64,000 nucleotides of DNA from Micromonospora sp. NBRC 110009 (GCF_030518795.1 NZ_CP130427.1:5208001-5272000); one strand, 5' to 3'; shown: positions 1 through 8,836, counted from the first letter of the stretch. Notes: generated by a model from the letters alone, not told the origin. Made by a program: numbers and translations.

Positions 1-624
1 CGCCCAGGGTCGGGCGGCGCGCAGCCAGCCCCGGCCGTCCGGCCCGGCCAGCGGCGCGGCCAGCGCGAAGGCGAACGGGACGACCAGACCGACGTAGCCG
101 GCGTAGAGCAACGGCGGATGCACCCCCATCGCGGGATGCTGCTGCAGCAGCGGGTTCGGCCCGGGCCCGTCGGCGGGCACCGGGTCGACCGCCCGGAACG
201 GGTTCGCGGCGAAGCTGGACAGGGCGAAGAAGAACAGGGTGACCACGCTGACGACGACCATCGCGTACGCGTGCAGCCGGGGCGGGTACACGCGCCGTGC
301 CAGCAGCGCCGCGTAGCCACCCAGCACCAGCAGCCACAGCAGCAGCGACCCGTCGAGGGCGGACCAGAGACTGGTCGCCGTGTAGTACAGCGGCACGTGC
401 CGTCCGCCGTTCTCCGCCACGAACCTGACGCTGAAGTCGTGCCGGAGCAGCGCCACCTCCAGCAGGGCGCAGGCGGTGGCGGCGGCGGCCAGGGTGAGTG
501 CGGTGCCGGCCCGGGCCGGCCGGGTGGGCGCGCCGAAGAGGGCCGCCCGCAGCCAGAGCAGGGCGGTCAGGGTGGCGCAGCCGAGCCCGGCCGCGAGGCT
601 GAGCGTGCCGAGCTCACCGAGCAT
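1..624 (-). CDS. ccmF: Cytochrome c maturation protein CcmF (haem lyase), partial at left edge
   Basis: The reading frame is open from the ATG at 624 to the window edge, giving the first 208 residues of a much larger protein (CcmF is usually 600-650 aa). Visible landmarks are an N-terminal chain of hydrophobic helices, the CcmF-like stretch WSALDGSLLLW, and NPLLQQHPAMGVHPPLLYAG, close to the NPLLQDPGLAIHPP region of known CcmF. The WWD haem-handling domain and later histidines lie outside the window. In System I, CcmF with CcmH transfers haem from holo-CcmE to apocytochrome c on the outer face of the membrane. Its start overlaps the 3' end of ccmE by 11 bases, so translation is probably coupled. 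The neighbouring divergent operon encodes four CxxCH haem sites, which are obvious clients. Confidence 0.88.
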   Translation of the reverse strand, partial: MLGELGTLSLAAGLGCATLTALLWLRAALFGAPTRPARAGTALTLAAAATACALLEVALLRHDFSVRFVAENGGRHVPLYYTATSLWSALDGSLLLWLLVLGGYAALLARRVYPPRLHAYAMVVVSVVTLFFFALSSFAANPFRAVDPVPADGPGPNPLLQQHPAMGVHPPLLYAGYVGLVVPFAFALAAPLAGPDGRGWLRAARPWA

Positions 625-1018
625 CGACCGGTCCGGCGGTGGACGGGCGGTACTCGTTGCCGTGCCGGACCAGGACCTGGTCGGCGTGGAAGATCCCGTC
701 GGTGGAGAGGCTGCCCTCGACGACCGCGCCCTGGCCCTCGCGGAACGTCTCCGGGGGCATGCCGCGCTGCTGCACGGTGATCTCGTGCCCGCCGTCGCCC
801 AGGCGGAACACCACGAGGTCGCCGTCGCGGCGCAGCGACCCGGGCACCACCTCACCGCCGAGGCGGACCCGCTCCCGGGCGGCGGCCGGGTCCGCCAGCA
901 CCTCGGCGGGGGTGCGGTAGTAGGTCAGGGTGTCGCGCAGCGCGGCGGTGACCAGCAGCCCGCCGGCGGCGACCAGCACGGCGACCAGGGCGGTCCCGCC
1001 CACCCGGCGGCGGTTCAT
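614..1018 (-). CDS. ccmE: Cytochrome c-type biogenesis protein CcmE (haem chaperone)
   Basis: 134 aa, close to the usual family length. A single N-terminal membrane anchor (about residues 7-28) is followed by an OB-fold-like beta domain. Near the C-terminus is VRHGNEY, which fits the HxxxY motif of classical CcmE, where the histidine covalently binds haem; it is not the CxxxY variant. CcmE takes haem from CcmC and passes it to CcmF. The start ATG overlaps the ccmC stop (ATGA) and its own end overlaps the ccmF start, so the three genes form one tight operon. System I is uncommon in actinomycetes, which mostly use the ResB/ResC type, so this gene is a strong marker for the unusual nature of the locus. 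Confidence 0.87.
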   Translation of the reverse strand: MNRRRVGGTALVAVLVAAGGLLVTAALRDTLTYYRTPAEVLADPAAARERVRLGGEVVPGSLRRDGDLVVFRLGDGGHEITVQQRGMPPETFREGQGAVVEGSLSTDGIFHADQVLVRHGNEYRPSTAGPVDAR

Positions 1019-1773
1019 CCGACCCGGGCCGGCAGGCGCCGGGCGGCGGGAGAGGCGGCGGTGGCCGAGCCACGTTCCAGCCGGACCACCCGGTGCAGCA
1101 GGACGCAGAGCGCGGCGAGGGTCGCGGCGGCCACGGCCAGCAGCAGCGCGACCCCCAGCCGGGGGTCGATCGGCGGGCGCTGCGGGGCGAGCACGGTCGC
1201 CTGCTGGTGCAGCGACCGCCACCAGACCACGGAGAAGTGCACCACGGGGACGAGCAGGAATCCGGCCACCCCGATGATCGCGGCCGGGCGGGCCACCCGG
1301 GGGTCGGCGTCGTCGCGCGCCCCGGTCCATTCGCCCAGCGCGCGCCGCAGGGCCAGGTATCCGGCGTAGGCGAGCAGCAGCAGGGCGGTGCTGACCAGTC
1401 GGGGGTCCCAGGCCCACCAGGTACCCCAGACCAGGTGCCCCCAGAGCGATCCGGTGCCGATGGCGGCGGCGGTGAGCACGACGCCGATCTCCGCGCCGGC
1501 CCGGGCGAACCGGTCCCAGCGCGGGTCGCCGCCGATCAGGTAGGCGAGGCTGGCGGCCAGCACCACGCCGAACGCGGCGTAGGCCACCCAGGCGGCGGGC
1601 ACGTGCAGGTACATCAGCCGTTGTGCCTGGCCCTGCACCTGGTCCGGGGGCGCCAGCCAGCCGCCGGCCAGTGCCGCCGCCGCGGCCAGCCCGCCGGCGA
1701 GCCAGGCGAGGGTGCGGCGCGCGGCGGCCCCTCGGGCGGTGTCCGCGACAAGGTCCAGCGTGGAGGCTGACAT
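1015..1773 (-). CDS. ccmC: Haem transporter/ligase CcmC (CcsA family)
   Basis: 252 aa integral membrane protein with about six helices. The tryptophan-rich WWD motif is visible as HLVWGTWWAWDPRL, flanked by the conserved histidines HVPAAW and HFSVVWW, the expected axial ligands to haem. This arrangement is typical of CcmC, which loads haem onto CcmE. The start was placed at the ATG at 1773 because a good ribosome binding site (AGGGAGA) lies just upstream; a longer frame extends far upstream over ctaC and is not credible. It is the first gene of the ccmC-ccmE-ccmF unit and is divergent from ctaC across about 130 bases. CcmA and CcmB are not visible here. Confidence 0.88.
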   Translation of the reverse strand: MSASTLDLVADTARGAAARRTLAWLAGGLAAAAALAGGWLAPPDQVQGQAQRLMYLHVPAAWVAYAAFGVVLAASLAYLIGGDPRWDRFARAGAEIGVVLTAAAIGTGSLWGHLVWGTWWAWDPRLVSTALLLLAYAGYLALRRALGEWTGARDDADPRVARPAAIIGVAGFLLVPVVHFSVVWWRSLHQQATVLAPQRPPIDPRLGVALLLAVAAATLAALCVLLHRVVRLERGSATAASPAARRLPARVG

Positions 1774-1900
1774 GATCTCCCTGTCCGCGCCCGCGCTGGC
1801 GCTTGACGGATGGGCGGAAGTGCGCATCCACCATAAGGTGCGTGAATCGCCCGATGCCCCGTATCGCCATAAAAGGGCGGTAACCGGCTGACCCGGTCTA
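1774..1900. promoter_or_regulatory. Divergent promoter region between ccmC and ctaC
   Basis: This 127-base gap separates the two opposed respiratory units and must contain both promoters. A TTGACG at 1803-1808 could be a -35 element on the + strand, but the nearest A/T-rich -10-like string (CATAAG, 1832-1837) is about 23 bases away, too far for a standard promoter. No convincing ribosome binding site precedes the ctaC ATG. I see no clear operator palindrome. The call rests on position, not on a strong motif. Confidence 0.4.
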
Positions 1901-2941
1901 ATGTCCGTCCCGGTGGAGACCCCAGCGCAGACCACGTCGAGCGCGGCCGGACGGCAGCCCCGGCCGCGCCCGTTGCTCGCCGCGTCGGCCATGCTGCTGC
2001 TGCTCGCCGGCTGTGCCGGCGACACCCCCTCCGCGCTGAACCCGGCCGGCGCCGGAGCGTCCCGGGTCGCCGGCCTGTGGTGGCTGCTCTTCTGGCTCTC
2101 CGTGGCGGTGTTCGCCGAGGTCATGGCGTTGCTCGCCTGGGCGCTGGTGTTCCGCCGTGGCGCGGCCCGGGTCCGCCACGGCCAGCCGCTGCGGTTCGTC
2201 ACGATCGCCGGAGCCGGGCTGCCGTTCGTCATCCTCGTCGCCGTGTACGGCGTCGGCCTGCGCGACCTCGCCGCGCTCGGCGCCGGCCCGGGCCGGGACG
2301 CCCCGACCGTGGAGGTGACCGGCCACAAGTGGTGGTGGGAGGTGCGGTACGACGGCACCTCCGGCGCCACCGCCAACGAGCTGCACATCCCGGTGGGGGA
2401 GCGGATCCGGGTCCGCCTGCGCACCGAGGACGTGCTGCACAGCTTCTGGGTGCCCCAGCTCATGCCGAAGACGGACCTGATCGCCGGCGAGACCCGGGAG
2501 ACCTGGCTGCGGGCGGAGCGGGCCGGCAGCTACCGCGGCCAGTGCGCCGAGTACTGCGGCACCCAGCACGCCCACATGGCCTTCCTGGTGGTGGCCGAGC
2601 CGCGCGCCGACTTCGACGCCTGGCGGGCCCGGTTGGCCGCCTCGGCGCGTACGCCGAGCACCGCGGCCGAACGGCGCGGCCAGCAGGCGTTCGTACAGGG
2701 CACCTGCGCCGCCTGCCACACCGTGCGGGGCACCGCCGCGCAGGGGCGGGTCGGGCCGGACCTGTCCAACGTCGGCTCCCGCTGGAGCATCGGCGCCGGG
2801 GCGGTGCCCAACGACCCCGGGCACCTGGGCGGCTGGATCGCCAACTCGCAGACGGTCAAGCCCGGCAACGCCATGCCGCCGCAGCCGGTCGACGCCGCCC
2901 GACTGCCGGACCTGATCGCGTACCTGCGGTCGCTGGAGTAG
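1901..2941 (+). CDS. ctaC: Cytochrome c oxidase subunit II with fused cytochrome c (caa3 type)
   Basis: 346 aa. An N-terminal signal with lipobox LLAGC (about residues 31-38) suggests a lipid-anchored, exported protein. Two membrane helices follow, then the cupredoxin domain with WWWEVRY and the CuA ligand set in CAEYCGTQHAHM. After it comes a class I cytochrome c domain with CAACH and a later methionine ligand region (NAMPP). The fused haem domain makes this the caa3 type, which accepts electrons directly, unlike the usual actinobacterial aa3 subunit II. An in-frame TGA lies four codons upstream, so this ATG is the earliest possible ATG start. It leads the ctaC-ctaD-ctaE-ctaG-qcrCAB unit. 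Confidence 0.93.
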   Translation: MSVPVETPAQTTSSAAGRQPRPRPLLAASAMLLLLAGCAGDTPSALNPAGAGASRVAGLWWLLFWLSVAVFAEVMALLAWALVFRRGAARVRHGQPLRFVTIAGAGLPFVILVAVYGVGLRDLAALGAGPGRDAPTVEVTGHKWWWEVRYDGTSGATANELHIPVGERIRVRLRTEDVLHSFWVPQLMPKTDLIAGETRETWLRAERAGSYRGQCAEYCGTQHAHMAFLVVAEPRADFDAWRARLAASARTPSTAAERRGQQAFVQGTCAACHTVRGTAAQGRVGPDLSNVGSRWSIGAGAVPNDPGHLGGWIANSQTVKPGNAMPPQPVDAARLPDLIAYLRSLE

Positions 2942-2949
2942 GTGCCGCG

Positions 2950-4878
2950 ATGTCCACCACCACCGGCACACCCACCGGCATCGACCGGGACGACCTGGCG
3001 CGCCTGGCCGCGCACTGGGGCGAGCCCGCCTCCCTGCGGGCCTGGTTCAGCACCGTCGACCACAAGCGGATCGGCCGGCGCTACCTGGTCACCGCCGGGC
3101 TCTTCTTCGTCCTGGCCGGGCTCAGCGCCCTGGTGATGCGGACCCAGCTCGCCCGACCCGAGGCGGGCGTCGTGTCGCCGCAGGAGTACAACCAGCTCTT
3201 CAGCATGCACGGCACGGCGATGATCTTCCTGTTCGCCACCCCGATGCTCTTCGGCTTCGGCAACTTCCTCGTCCCGTTGATGATCGGTGCCCGGGACATG
3301 GCCTTCCCGCGGCTGAACGCCTTCGGCTACTGGGTGTTCCTCTTCGCCGGGCTGTTCATGTGGGCGAGCCTGCCGTTCGGGGCGGCGCCGAACAACGGCT
3401 GGTTCGCCTACGTGCCGCTCAGCGGCGCGCAGCACAATCCCGGCCTGCACATGGACGTCTACACGCTCGGCCTGCTCTTCCTCGGCATCTCCACGACCTC
3501 CGGGGCGATCAACTTCATCGTCACCGCGCTCAAGCTGCGCGCGCCGGGCATGTCCCTCAACCGGGTGCCGTTGTTCGTCTGGGCGATCGTCGCCACCGCG
3601 TTCATGGTGATCTTCGCGTTGCCAGCGCTGAACGCGGACAACGCGATGCTCTTCCTCGACCGCCGGTTCGGCACCCACTTCTTCGACCCGTCCGCCGGCG
3701 GGAACGTGCTGCTCTGGCAGCACCTGTTCTGGATCTTCGGGCACCCGGACGTCTACATCATCGTGATGCCGGCGCTGGGCATCGTCTCCGCGGTGCTGCC
3801 CGCGTTCACCCGCCGCGGCGTGGTCGGCTACCCGCTGATCGTGCTCTCCATCGTGTCCATCGCGATCATCTCGTTCGGGGTGTGGGTGCACCACATGTTC
3901 GCCACCGGGCTGCCGCAGCTGTCCTACAGCTTCTTCAGCGCGGCCAGCTCGATCATCACCATCCCGTCCGGCATCCAGATCTTCGCCTGGTTGGCGACGA
4001 TGCTGCTCGGTCGGCTGGTGCTCAAGGTGCCGCTGCTGTTCGTCATCGGGTTCGTGGTGACCTTCGTGCTGGGCGGCCTCACCGGTGCGATGTTCGCGGT
4101 GACCGCGTTCGACCAGCAGGTCACCGACTCCTACTTCGTCGTCGCGCACTTCCACTACGTGCTGATCGGCGGCGCGGTCTTCCCGATGCTCGCCGGCATC
4201 TACTACTGGCTGCCGAAGATCACCGGGCGGATGTACCACGAGCGGCTCGGCCGGTGGGCATTCTGGCTGGTCTTCGCCGGCATGCACGTCACCTTCTTCC
4301 CGATGCACCTCGCCGGCCTGTTCGGCATGCCACGCCGGGTCTACACCTACCGGACCGAGCCGGGCTGGGACGGCTGGAACCTCGTCAGCACCCTCGGGTC
4401 GTACCTGCTCGCGGTCGGACTGCTGCTGGTGCTCGTCGGCGTGGTGCACGCGGTGCGCCGGGGGCGGCCGGCCCCGCCCGACCCGTGGGACGGCGACAGC
4501 CTGGAGTGGGCCACCGCGTCGCCGCCCGAGCCGTACAACTTCCCGGTCATTCCCCGGGTGCACAGCCTGCATCCGGCGTGGGACGAACGCACCGCCGAGT
4601 CCACCGGCGCGGGAGCGACCGAGGACCGCATCCTGAGCGACGGGCGGCGCACCCTGTTCACCAGCGAGCTGGACGCCCACCCCGAGCGGGTGGTGGACAT
4701 GCCGGAGTCCACCCTCAAGCCGCTGCTGCTCGCCGGCGCGCTGCTGGTCTTCTTCACCGCCATGTTGCTGGCCTGGTATCCGGTGGCGGCCGGTGCCGTG
4801 GTCGTGGTCGTGGCGACGATCGCGGTCTGGTTGTGGCCGCCCCGCCGGCCGGACGAGGAGTCGGGGGTGTCGGCATGA
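2950..4878 (+). CDS. ctaD: Cytochrome c oxidase subunit I
   Basis: 642 aa catalytic subunit of the haem-copper oxidase. Key landmarks: FSTVDHKRIG near the N-terminus, SMHGTAM with the low-spin haem histidine, the CuB/cross-linked Tyr region WIFGHPDVYI, the CuB histidine pair HHMFATG, and the haem pair HFHYVL. The C-terminus is longer than in standard subunits (about 530-550 aa) and carries two further helices near residues 600-635, as in Bacillus-type caa3 subunit I. It reduces O2 to water with proton pumping. The ATG is 9 bases after the ctaC stop, and the stop overlaps ctaE as ATGA. Confidence 0.95.
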   Translation: MSTTTGTPTGIDRDDLARLAAHWGEPASLRAWFSTVDHKRIGRRYLVTAGLFFVLAGLSALVMRTQLARPEAGVVSPQEYNQLFSMHGTAMIFLFATPMLFGFGNFLVPLMIGARDMAFPRLNAFGYWVFLFAGLFMWASLPFGAAPNNGWFAYVPLSGAQHNPGLHMDVYTLGLLFLGISTTSGAINFIVTALKLRAPGMSLNRVPLFVWAIVATAFMVIFALPALNADNAMLFLDRRFGTHFFDPSAGGNVLLWQHLFWIFGHPDVYIIVMPALGIVSAVLPAFTRRGVVGYPLIVLSIVSIAIISFGVWVHHMFATGLPQLSYSFFSAASSIITIPSGIQIFAWLATMLLGRLVLKVPLLFVIGFVVTFVLGGLTGAMFAVTAFDQQVTDSYFVVAHFHYVLIGGAVFPMLAGIYYWLPKITGRMYHERLGRWAFWLVFAGMHVTFFPMHLAGLFGMPRRVYTYRTEPGWDGWNLVSTLGSYLLAVGLLLVLVGVVHAVRRGRPAPPDPWDGDSLEWATASPPEPYNFPVIPRVHSLHPAWDERTAESTGAGATEDRILSDGRRTLFTSELDAHPERVVDMPESTLKPLLLAGALLVFFTAMLLAWYPVAAGAVVVVVATIAVWLWPPRRPDEESGVSA

Positions 4879-5501
4879 CCCAGCGGGGCCCGGTGGTGGC
4901 GGCCACCAGCGCGGAAGCGTTGAGCACCGAGTTGCCCGTCGGCCGGTCGACCGGCTGGTGGGGCATGGTGATGTTCGTGGTCACCGAGGCCACCCTCTTC
5001 GCCTGCCTGCTCGGCAGCTACTACTACCTCCGCTTCCAGTACGGCCCGCACTGGCCCCCGGACGGCATCGACGCCCCGGCGTTGCGCACCCCGCTGGTGA
5101 TGACCGCGGTGCTGGTGCCCAGCAGTCTGCCCGTGGTGTGGGCGGAACACGGCATCCGGCGCGGCCAGCGGTGGCGGCTGCGCTGCGGGCTGGCCGCCAC
5201 CATGCTGCTCGGGCTGATCTTCCTGGCCCTGCTGGTCGGCGAGTACGCCGAGAAGCTCCGGCAGTTCACCATGACCACCGACGTCTACGGCTCGCTGTTC
5301 TACCTGGTCACCGGCTTCCACGGGCTGCACGTCCTGGTCGGGCTGACCATGATCGGCTGGTTGCTCGCCACCTCCCTGCGCGGCGGTAGCTTCGGCCCCC
5401 AGCGACACGAACGGGTGCGCAACGCCGCCATCTACTGGCACTTCGTCGACGCCGTGTGGGTCGCCATCCTGTTCACCATCTACCTCTCCCCGCGACTGTG
5501 A
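4875..5501 (+). CDS. ctaE: Cytochrome c oxidase subunit III
   Basis: 208 aa, five predicted membrane helices, typical of the short actinobacterial/Bacillus type. Recognisable stretches are GMVMFVVTEATLF, the YGSLFYLVTGFHGLHV helix and the C-terminal AIYWHFVDAVW motif of COX3. Subunit III stabilises the D proton pathway of subunit I. Translation is coupled to ctaD through an ATGA overlap, and the stop codon TGA shares its last base with the next start. Confidence 0.94.
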   Translation: MTQRGPVVAATSAEALSTELPVGRSTGWWGMVMFVVTEATLFACLLGSYYYLRFQYGPHWPPDGIDAPALRTPLVMTAVLVPSSLPVVWAEHGIRRGQRWRLRCGLAATMLLGLIFLALLVGEYAEKLRQFTMTTDVYGSLFYLVTGFHGLHVLVGLTMIGWLLATSLRGGSFGPQRHERVRNAAIYWHFVDAVWVAILFTIYLSPRL

Positions 5502-5902
5502 TGACCGACCGGACCGACGCCCGCGCCCGCCGCACCGGCGGGCTGCTGCTCTGGTACGGCGTGCTCGGCGGTGCCGTCGCCTGGGCGGTGCACCTGCTCG
5601 TCGCCTGGCCGTTGGACGAGCTGGCCTGCGCCGCCGGCGCGGAGACCGTCTCCGCCGTACCGCTCGCGCAGGCCGTCTGGCTGGCCGTGGCGATCCCGGC
5701 CCTGGTCGCCATGGGGTCGCTGCTGGTGGCCGCGCTGGCCTGGCGGCGTACCACGGCGGCCCGGTCGGGCGAGGCCGGTGACCGGGCGATCGACCGGTCC
5801 CGGCTGCTCGCCGTGGTGGGGGTGTGGGCGAACCTGCTCTTCCTGACCATCATCGTGCTCGGCGGGGTCGCCGTGCTGGTGCTGCCGCCATGTCAGCGCT
5901 GA
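5501..5902 (+). CDS. Small membrane protein of the cytochrome oxidase operon
   Basis: 133 aa with about three hydrophobic helices (roughly residues 13-33, 48-75 and 103-128). I do not recognise a named family. Its place between ctaE and ctaG, with a start that overlaps the ctaE stop (GTGATGA) and an end that overlaps the ctaG start, suggests an oxidase assembly or accessory subunit, comparable with the small fourth subunits found in many haem-copper oxidase operons. A GTG one codon upstream is an alternative start. No metal- or haem-binding motif is evident; two cysteines are present, one close to the C-terminus. Confidence 0.75.
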   Translation: MTDRTDARARRTGGLLLWYGVLGGAVAWAVHLLVAWPLDELACAAGAETVSAVPLAQAVWLAVAIPALVAMGSLLVAALAWRRTTAARSGEAGDRAIDRSRLLAVVGVWANLLFLTIIVLGGVAVLVLPPCQR

Positions 5903-6798
5903 CCCTCGACCGGGCCCACGGGGCCGGGCCCGCCGCGACCGGCGAGGCCCTGCTGACCATGCTCACGGTCGTCGCGGCCTGCCTCCTGGCCGCCGGATAC
6001 GGGCGAGGCGTGCAGGAGCTGTGGTCCCGCCGCGGCGTCGGCCGGATCCTGCCGGCCTGGCGGGTGACCGCCTTCGGCACCGGGGTCCTGGTGGCGCTCG
6101 CCGCCGACCAGGGGCCGGCCCACCGGCTGGCCGAGGCCTCCCTCGCCGGGCACATGGCCCAGCACATGCTGCTCCTGCTGGTCGCCGGGCCGCTGCTCGC
6201 GGCCGGCGCGGCCGGCCTCCCGCTGAGCCTGGCCGCGCCGCCGTCGCTGCGCCGGCTGCTGGCCCGCGGGCGGGCGGCCGCGCCCGTCCGCCGGCTGCGT
6301 CGGCCGGCAACTCTCGCGCTGGTGGCCGGCGCGGCGCAGACCGCCGTCCTGTGGTTCTGGCACTTGCCCGGCCCGTACGTCGCCGCGGTCGACCGCCCGC
6401 TGCTGCACTTCGCGGAACACGGATGCTTCCTGGCGGCGGCCTGGCTGTTCTGGGCGCCGGTGCTCGGCCCCGCCCGGCACCGCACGCCCGCCCCGGTGGC
6501 CGTGCTGCTGCTGGTCGGCGCCATGCTGCCCGGCTCGGCGCTCGGCGCCGTGCTGACCTTCGCCCCGCAGCCGATCTACCCGGCCCGGGTCCTGGCCGCC
6601 GATCCGCTCACCGACCAGCAGCTCGCCGGGCTGCTGATGTGGGCGCCGATGGACCTGGTGGCGCTGGTGGTGGCCCTGGGCGTGTTCCTGCGGTGGCTGC
6701 TGCGGATGGGTCGGGACCGCCCCGGCGGCCTGCTCCCGGACCCGAGGCGGGTGGCCGGACCAGCGGTCGAGGCCGGATCGGAGGGGATGGCCCGATGA
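5890..6798 (+). CDS. ctaG: Cytochrome c oxidase assembly protein, caa3_CtaG family
   Basis: 302 aa polytopic membrane protein. The pattern HMAQHMLLLLVAGPLLA, followed by WFWHLPGPY and LLHFAEHGCFL, is the histidine-rich signature of the caa3_CtaG family (Bacillus CtaG type), not the Cox11-type CtaG. Members are needed for assembly of caa3 oxidase, probably in copper delivery to CuB. It starts 13 bases inside the preceding gene and overlaps the next by ATGA. The presence of this specific assembly factor agrees with the caa3 nature of CtaC. Confidence 0.88.
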   Translation: MSALTLDRAHGAGPAATGEALLTMLTVVAACLLAAGYGRGVQELWSRRGVGRILPAWRVTAFGTGVLVALAADQGPAHRLAEASLAGHMAQHMLLLLVAGPLLAAGAAGLPLSLAAPPSLRRLLARGRAAAPVRRLRRPATLALVAGAAQTAVLWFWHLPGPYVAAVDRPLLHFAEHGCFLAAAWLFWAPVLGPARHRTPAPVAVLLLVGAMLPGSALGAVLTFAPQPIYPARVLAADPLTDQQLAGLLMWAPMDLVALVVALGVFLRWLLRMGRDRPGGLLPDPRRVAGPAVEAGSEGMAR

Positions 6799-7187
6799 AG
6801 CTCAACCGAACGCTCTGGGCCCTCGGCGCGCTCCTGGTCGGCCTGCCGGCCGTCGCGGCGAGCGGCTGCTCGTCGTCCGCCGCGCCACCGCCGCCGGAGT
6901 CGCGCGCCGGACGGCCCGACCGGGGTGCGGCGTTGATCGCCCAGTACGGCTGCGGCTCCTGCCACACCATTCCCGGTGTGCAGCGGGCCGACGGGCTGGT
7001 CGGTCCGCCGCTGACCCGGTTCGGCGCCCGCTCGTACATCGCCGGCGAACTGCCCAACAACGCCGACAACCTGCGGCGCTGGATCTCCGACCCGCAGGCC
7101 GTGGAGCCGGGCACCGCCATGCCGAACCTCAGCGTCAGCGCCATCGACGCCCAGGACATCGCCGCCTACCTGTACACCCTGGACTGA
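6795..7187 (+). CDS. Lipoprotein class I cytochrome c
   Basis: 130 aa. The N-terminal hydrophobic segment ends in the lipobox-like AASGC (cysteine near residue 25), followed by a short Ala/Pro-rich linker and one cytochrome c domain with haem site CGSCH and a methionine ligand region TAMPN. The domain resembles the one fused to CtaC, so it may derive from the same family. A lipid-anchored monohaem cytochrome between oxidase and bcc genes is a natural electron shuttle between QcrC and the caa3 oxidase. Start chosen from the ATGA overlap with ctaG. Confidence 0.88.
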   Translation: MKLNRTLWALGALLVGLPAVAASGCSSSAAPPPPESRAGRPDRGAALIAQYGCGSCHTIPGVQRADGLVGPPLTRFGARSYIAGELPNNADNLRRWISDPQAVEPGTAMPNLSVSAIDAQDIAAYLYTLD

Positions 7188-7190
7188 CCG

Positions 7191-7976
7191 ATGCGGCGCT
7201 CACGACCGGCCGTACGCCTGCCCGTCGCGCACCCGCGCCGGGTGCTCGCGGTGGGGGCGGTGCTGGTGCTCGCCGCCGGCCCGGTGGCGCTCGCCCCCGC
7301 ACCTACCCCCACGACCGTCGCCCCGTCACCCGGGCCGGAGGACCGGGGCACCCAGCTCTACCTGGAGCACTGCGCGAGCTGCCACGGCGAGCGGGGCCAG
7401 GGCGCGCAGCGCGGGCCGTCGCTGGTCGGCGTCGGCGCGGCCTCGGTCGACTTCCAGCTCTCCACCGGACGGATGCCGCTGTCGCGGGAGGTGCCGCAGG
7501 TCGGTCGCGGCGAACCGGTCTTCTCCGCCGCGGACGTCGCCGCGCTGGTGGACCACGTGGCCACCTTCGGCGGGGGCGGGCCACCGGTGCCGCGCGTCGC
7601 GCCCGGCGACCCGGTCCCCGGCCGGGAACTCTTCGCCGCCAACTGCGCGCCGTGCCACGGGAGCACCGGCGCGGGCGGCGCGCTGACCAACGGATGGACC
7701 GCCCCGCCGCTGTACGACGCCACGCCGACCCAGGTCGCCGAGGCGGTCCGGGTCGGTCCCGGGCTGATGCCGGTCTTCCCCACCCAGGTGCTCAGCGACG
7801 CGCAGGTGAACGACCTGACCAGCTACGTGCAGCGGCTGCGCGGCGCCCGGCTCGACCGGGGCGGCAACCCGCTCGGTCGGCTGGGCCCGCTGGCCGAGGG
7901 CCTGGTGGCCTGGCTCGTGGTGCTGGGGCTGCTGGTCGCCGCCGTCCGGTGGCTCGGCCGGAAGGCGGGGGAGTGA
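7191..7976 (+). CDS. qcrC: Menaquinol-cytochrome c reductase, dihaem cytochrome c subunit
   Basis: 261 aa. A signal anchor (about residues 17-36) precedes two cytochrome c domains with haem motifs CASCH (about residue 62) and CAPCH (about residue 155), and a C-terminal membrane helix (about 234-252). Two haem sites plus a tail anchor are diagnostic of actinobacterial QcrC, which replaces both cytochrome c1 and soluble cytochrome c. It starts 3 bases after the preceding stop and ends in a GTGA overlap with qcrA. Having dihaem QcrC together with a caa3 subunit II and a separate cytochrome c is an unusually long haem relay. Confidence 0.92.
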   Translation: MRRSRPAVRLPVAHPRRVLAVGAVLVLAAGPVALAPAPTPTTVAPSPGPEDRGTQLYLEHCASCHGERGQGAQRGPSLVGVGAASVDFQLSTGRMPLSREVPQVGRGEPVFSAADVAALVDHVATFGGGGPPVPRVAPGDPVPGRELFAANCAPCHGSTGAGGALTNGWTAPPLYDATPTQVAEAVRVGPGLMPVFPTQVLSDAQVNDLTSYVQRLRGARLDRGGNPLGRLGPLAEGLVAWLVVLGLLVAAVRWLGRKAGE

Positions 7977-8836
7977 GCGCCCGGCGTCCCCCGGCGGCCG
8001 AGCGCTCGGCCAGCCGCCGGATCGTGACGGCGTTCCTGGTCAGCGCGGCCGGGGCGGTCGGCTTCGTGGTGGCGTACGGGCTGAACGGCGGCCCCGGCTG
8101 GGAGGGGGTCAGCCTCGCGGTGGCCTTCGCCGGCCTGGCCGTGGGACTCGCGCAGTGGGGACGGCATCTCGTGCCGGTCGGCGGGTACGTCGAGGAGCAC
8201 GAGGGCTTCATCCCGCCGCCGGACGAGCAGGCGCTGACCGCGGCCGAGCTGGGGGCACCCGACAGCCCGGTCCGCCGGCGCGGCCTGCTGGCCGCGCTCG
8301 GGCTGGCGCTGACCGCGCTCGGTGCCGCGGCGCTGTTCCCGCTGCGGTCGCTGCTGCCGTGGGACCGGACCCGCCCGGCCCGGGCGAGGCGGGACACCCC
8401 CTGGGCCCCCGGGGTGCGGCTGGTCACCGCCGACGGCCGTCCGGTGCGACCCGGGGACGTGCCCGCCGGCGCCGTGGTCGGGGTCTTCCCGGAGGGACAG
8501 GTCGACACCGGGGACGGCCCCGCCTTCGCGGTACGGCTGCAACCGGAACGCTTCGCCCGGCAGCCCTCCGGCGGCCACGTCGACGGCCTGGTGGTCTGGT
8601 CGCTGCTGTGTACCCACGCCGGCTGCCCGGTGCGGATGTACCTCAAGGGCGCCGAGCGGATGCTCTGTCCCTGTCACCAGTCCTCGTTCGACCTCCTGGC
8701 CGACGCCAGCCCGATCGCCGGCCCGGCCGCCCGGCCGCTGCCCGGCCTGCCGATCGAGGTCGGACCGGACGGCTTCCTGCGCGCCACCGGCGACTTCACC
8801 GGCCCGCCCGGCGCCGGCTTCTGGAGCCGGCCGTGA
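7973..8836 (+). CDS. qcrA: Menaquinol-cytochrome c reductase, Rieske iron-sulfur subunit
   Basis: 287 aa. About three N-terminal helices, the actinobacterial arrangement, precede a C-terminal Rieske domain whose [2Fe-2S] ligands are in CTHAGC and CPCHQS (around residues 210-235). The iron-sulfur head moves electrons from menaquinol to the haems of QcrC. The GTG start overlaps the qcrC stop as GTGA, and the stop overlaps the qcrB start in the same manner, so the qcrCAB genes are translationally coupled. Confidence 0.93.
   Translation: MSARRPPAAERSASRRIVTAFLVSAAGAVGFVVAYGLNGGPGWEGVSLAVAFAGLAVGLAQWGRHLVPVGGYVEEHEGFIPPPDEQALTAAELGAPDSPVRRRGLLAALGLALTALGAAALFPLRSLLPWDRTRPARARRDTPWAPGVRLVTADGRPVRPGDVPAGAVVGVFPEGQVDTGDGPAFAVRLQPERFARQPSGGHVDGLVVWSLLCTHAGCPVRMYLKGAERMLCPCHQSSFDLLADASPIAGPAARPLPGLPIEVGPDGFLRATGDFTGPPGAGFWSRP

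Noticed and set aside
1774..2463. Upstream extension of ccmC to about 2463
   Set aside because: It would overlap the whole 5' half of ctaC on the other strand; the ATG at 1773 has a ribosome binding site and begins CcmC homology.
2530..4680. Long open frame of about 716 codons on the minus strand across ctaC-ctaD
   Set aside because: It has a low-complexity His/Glu/Arg-rich product, covers genes with clear oxidase motifs and shows the typical antisense effect of high GC third positions.
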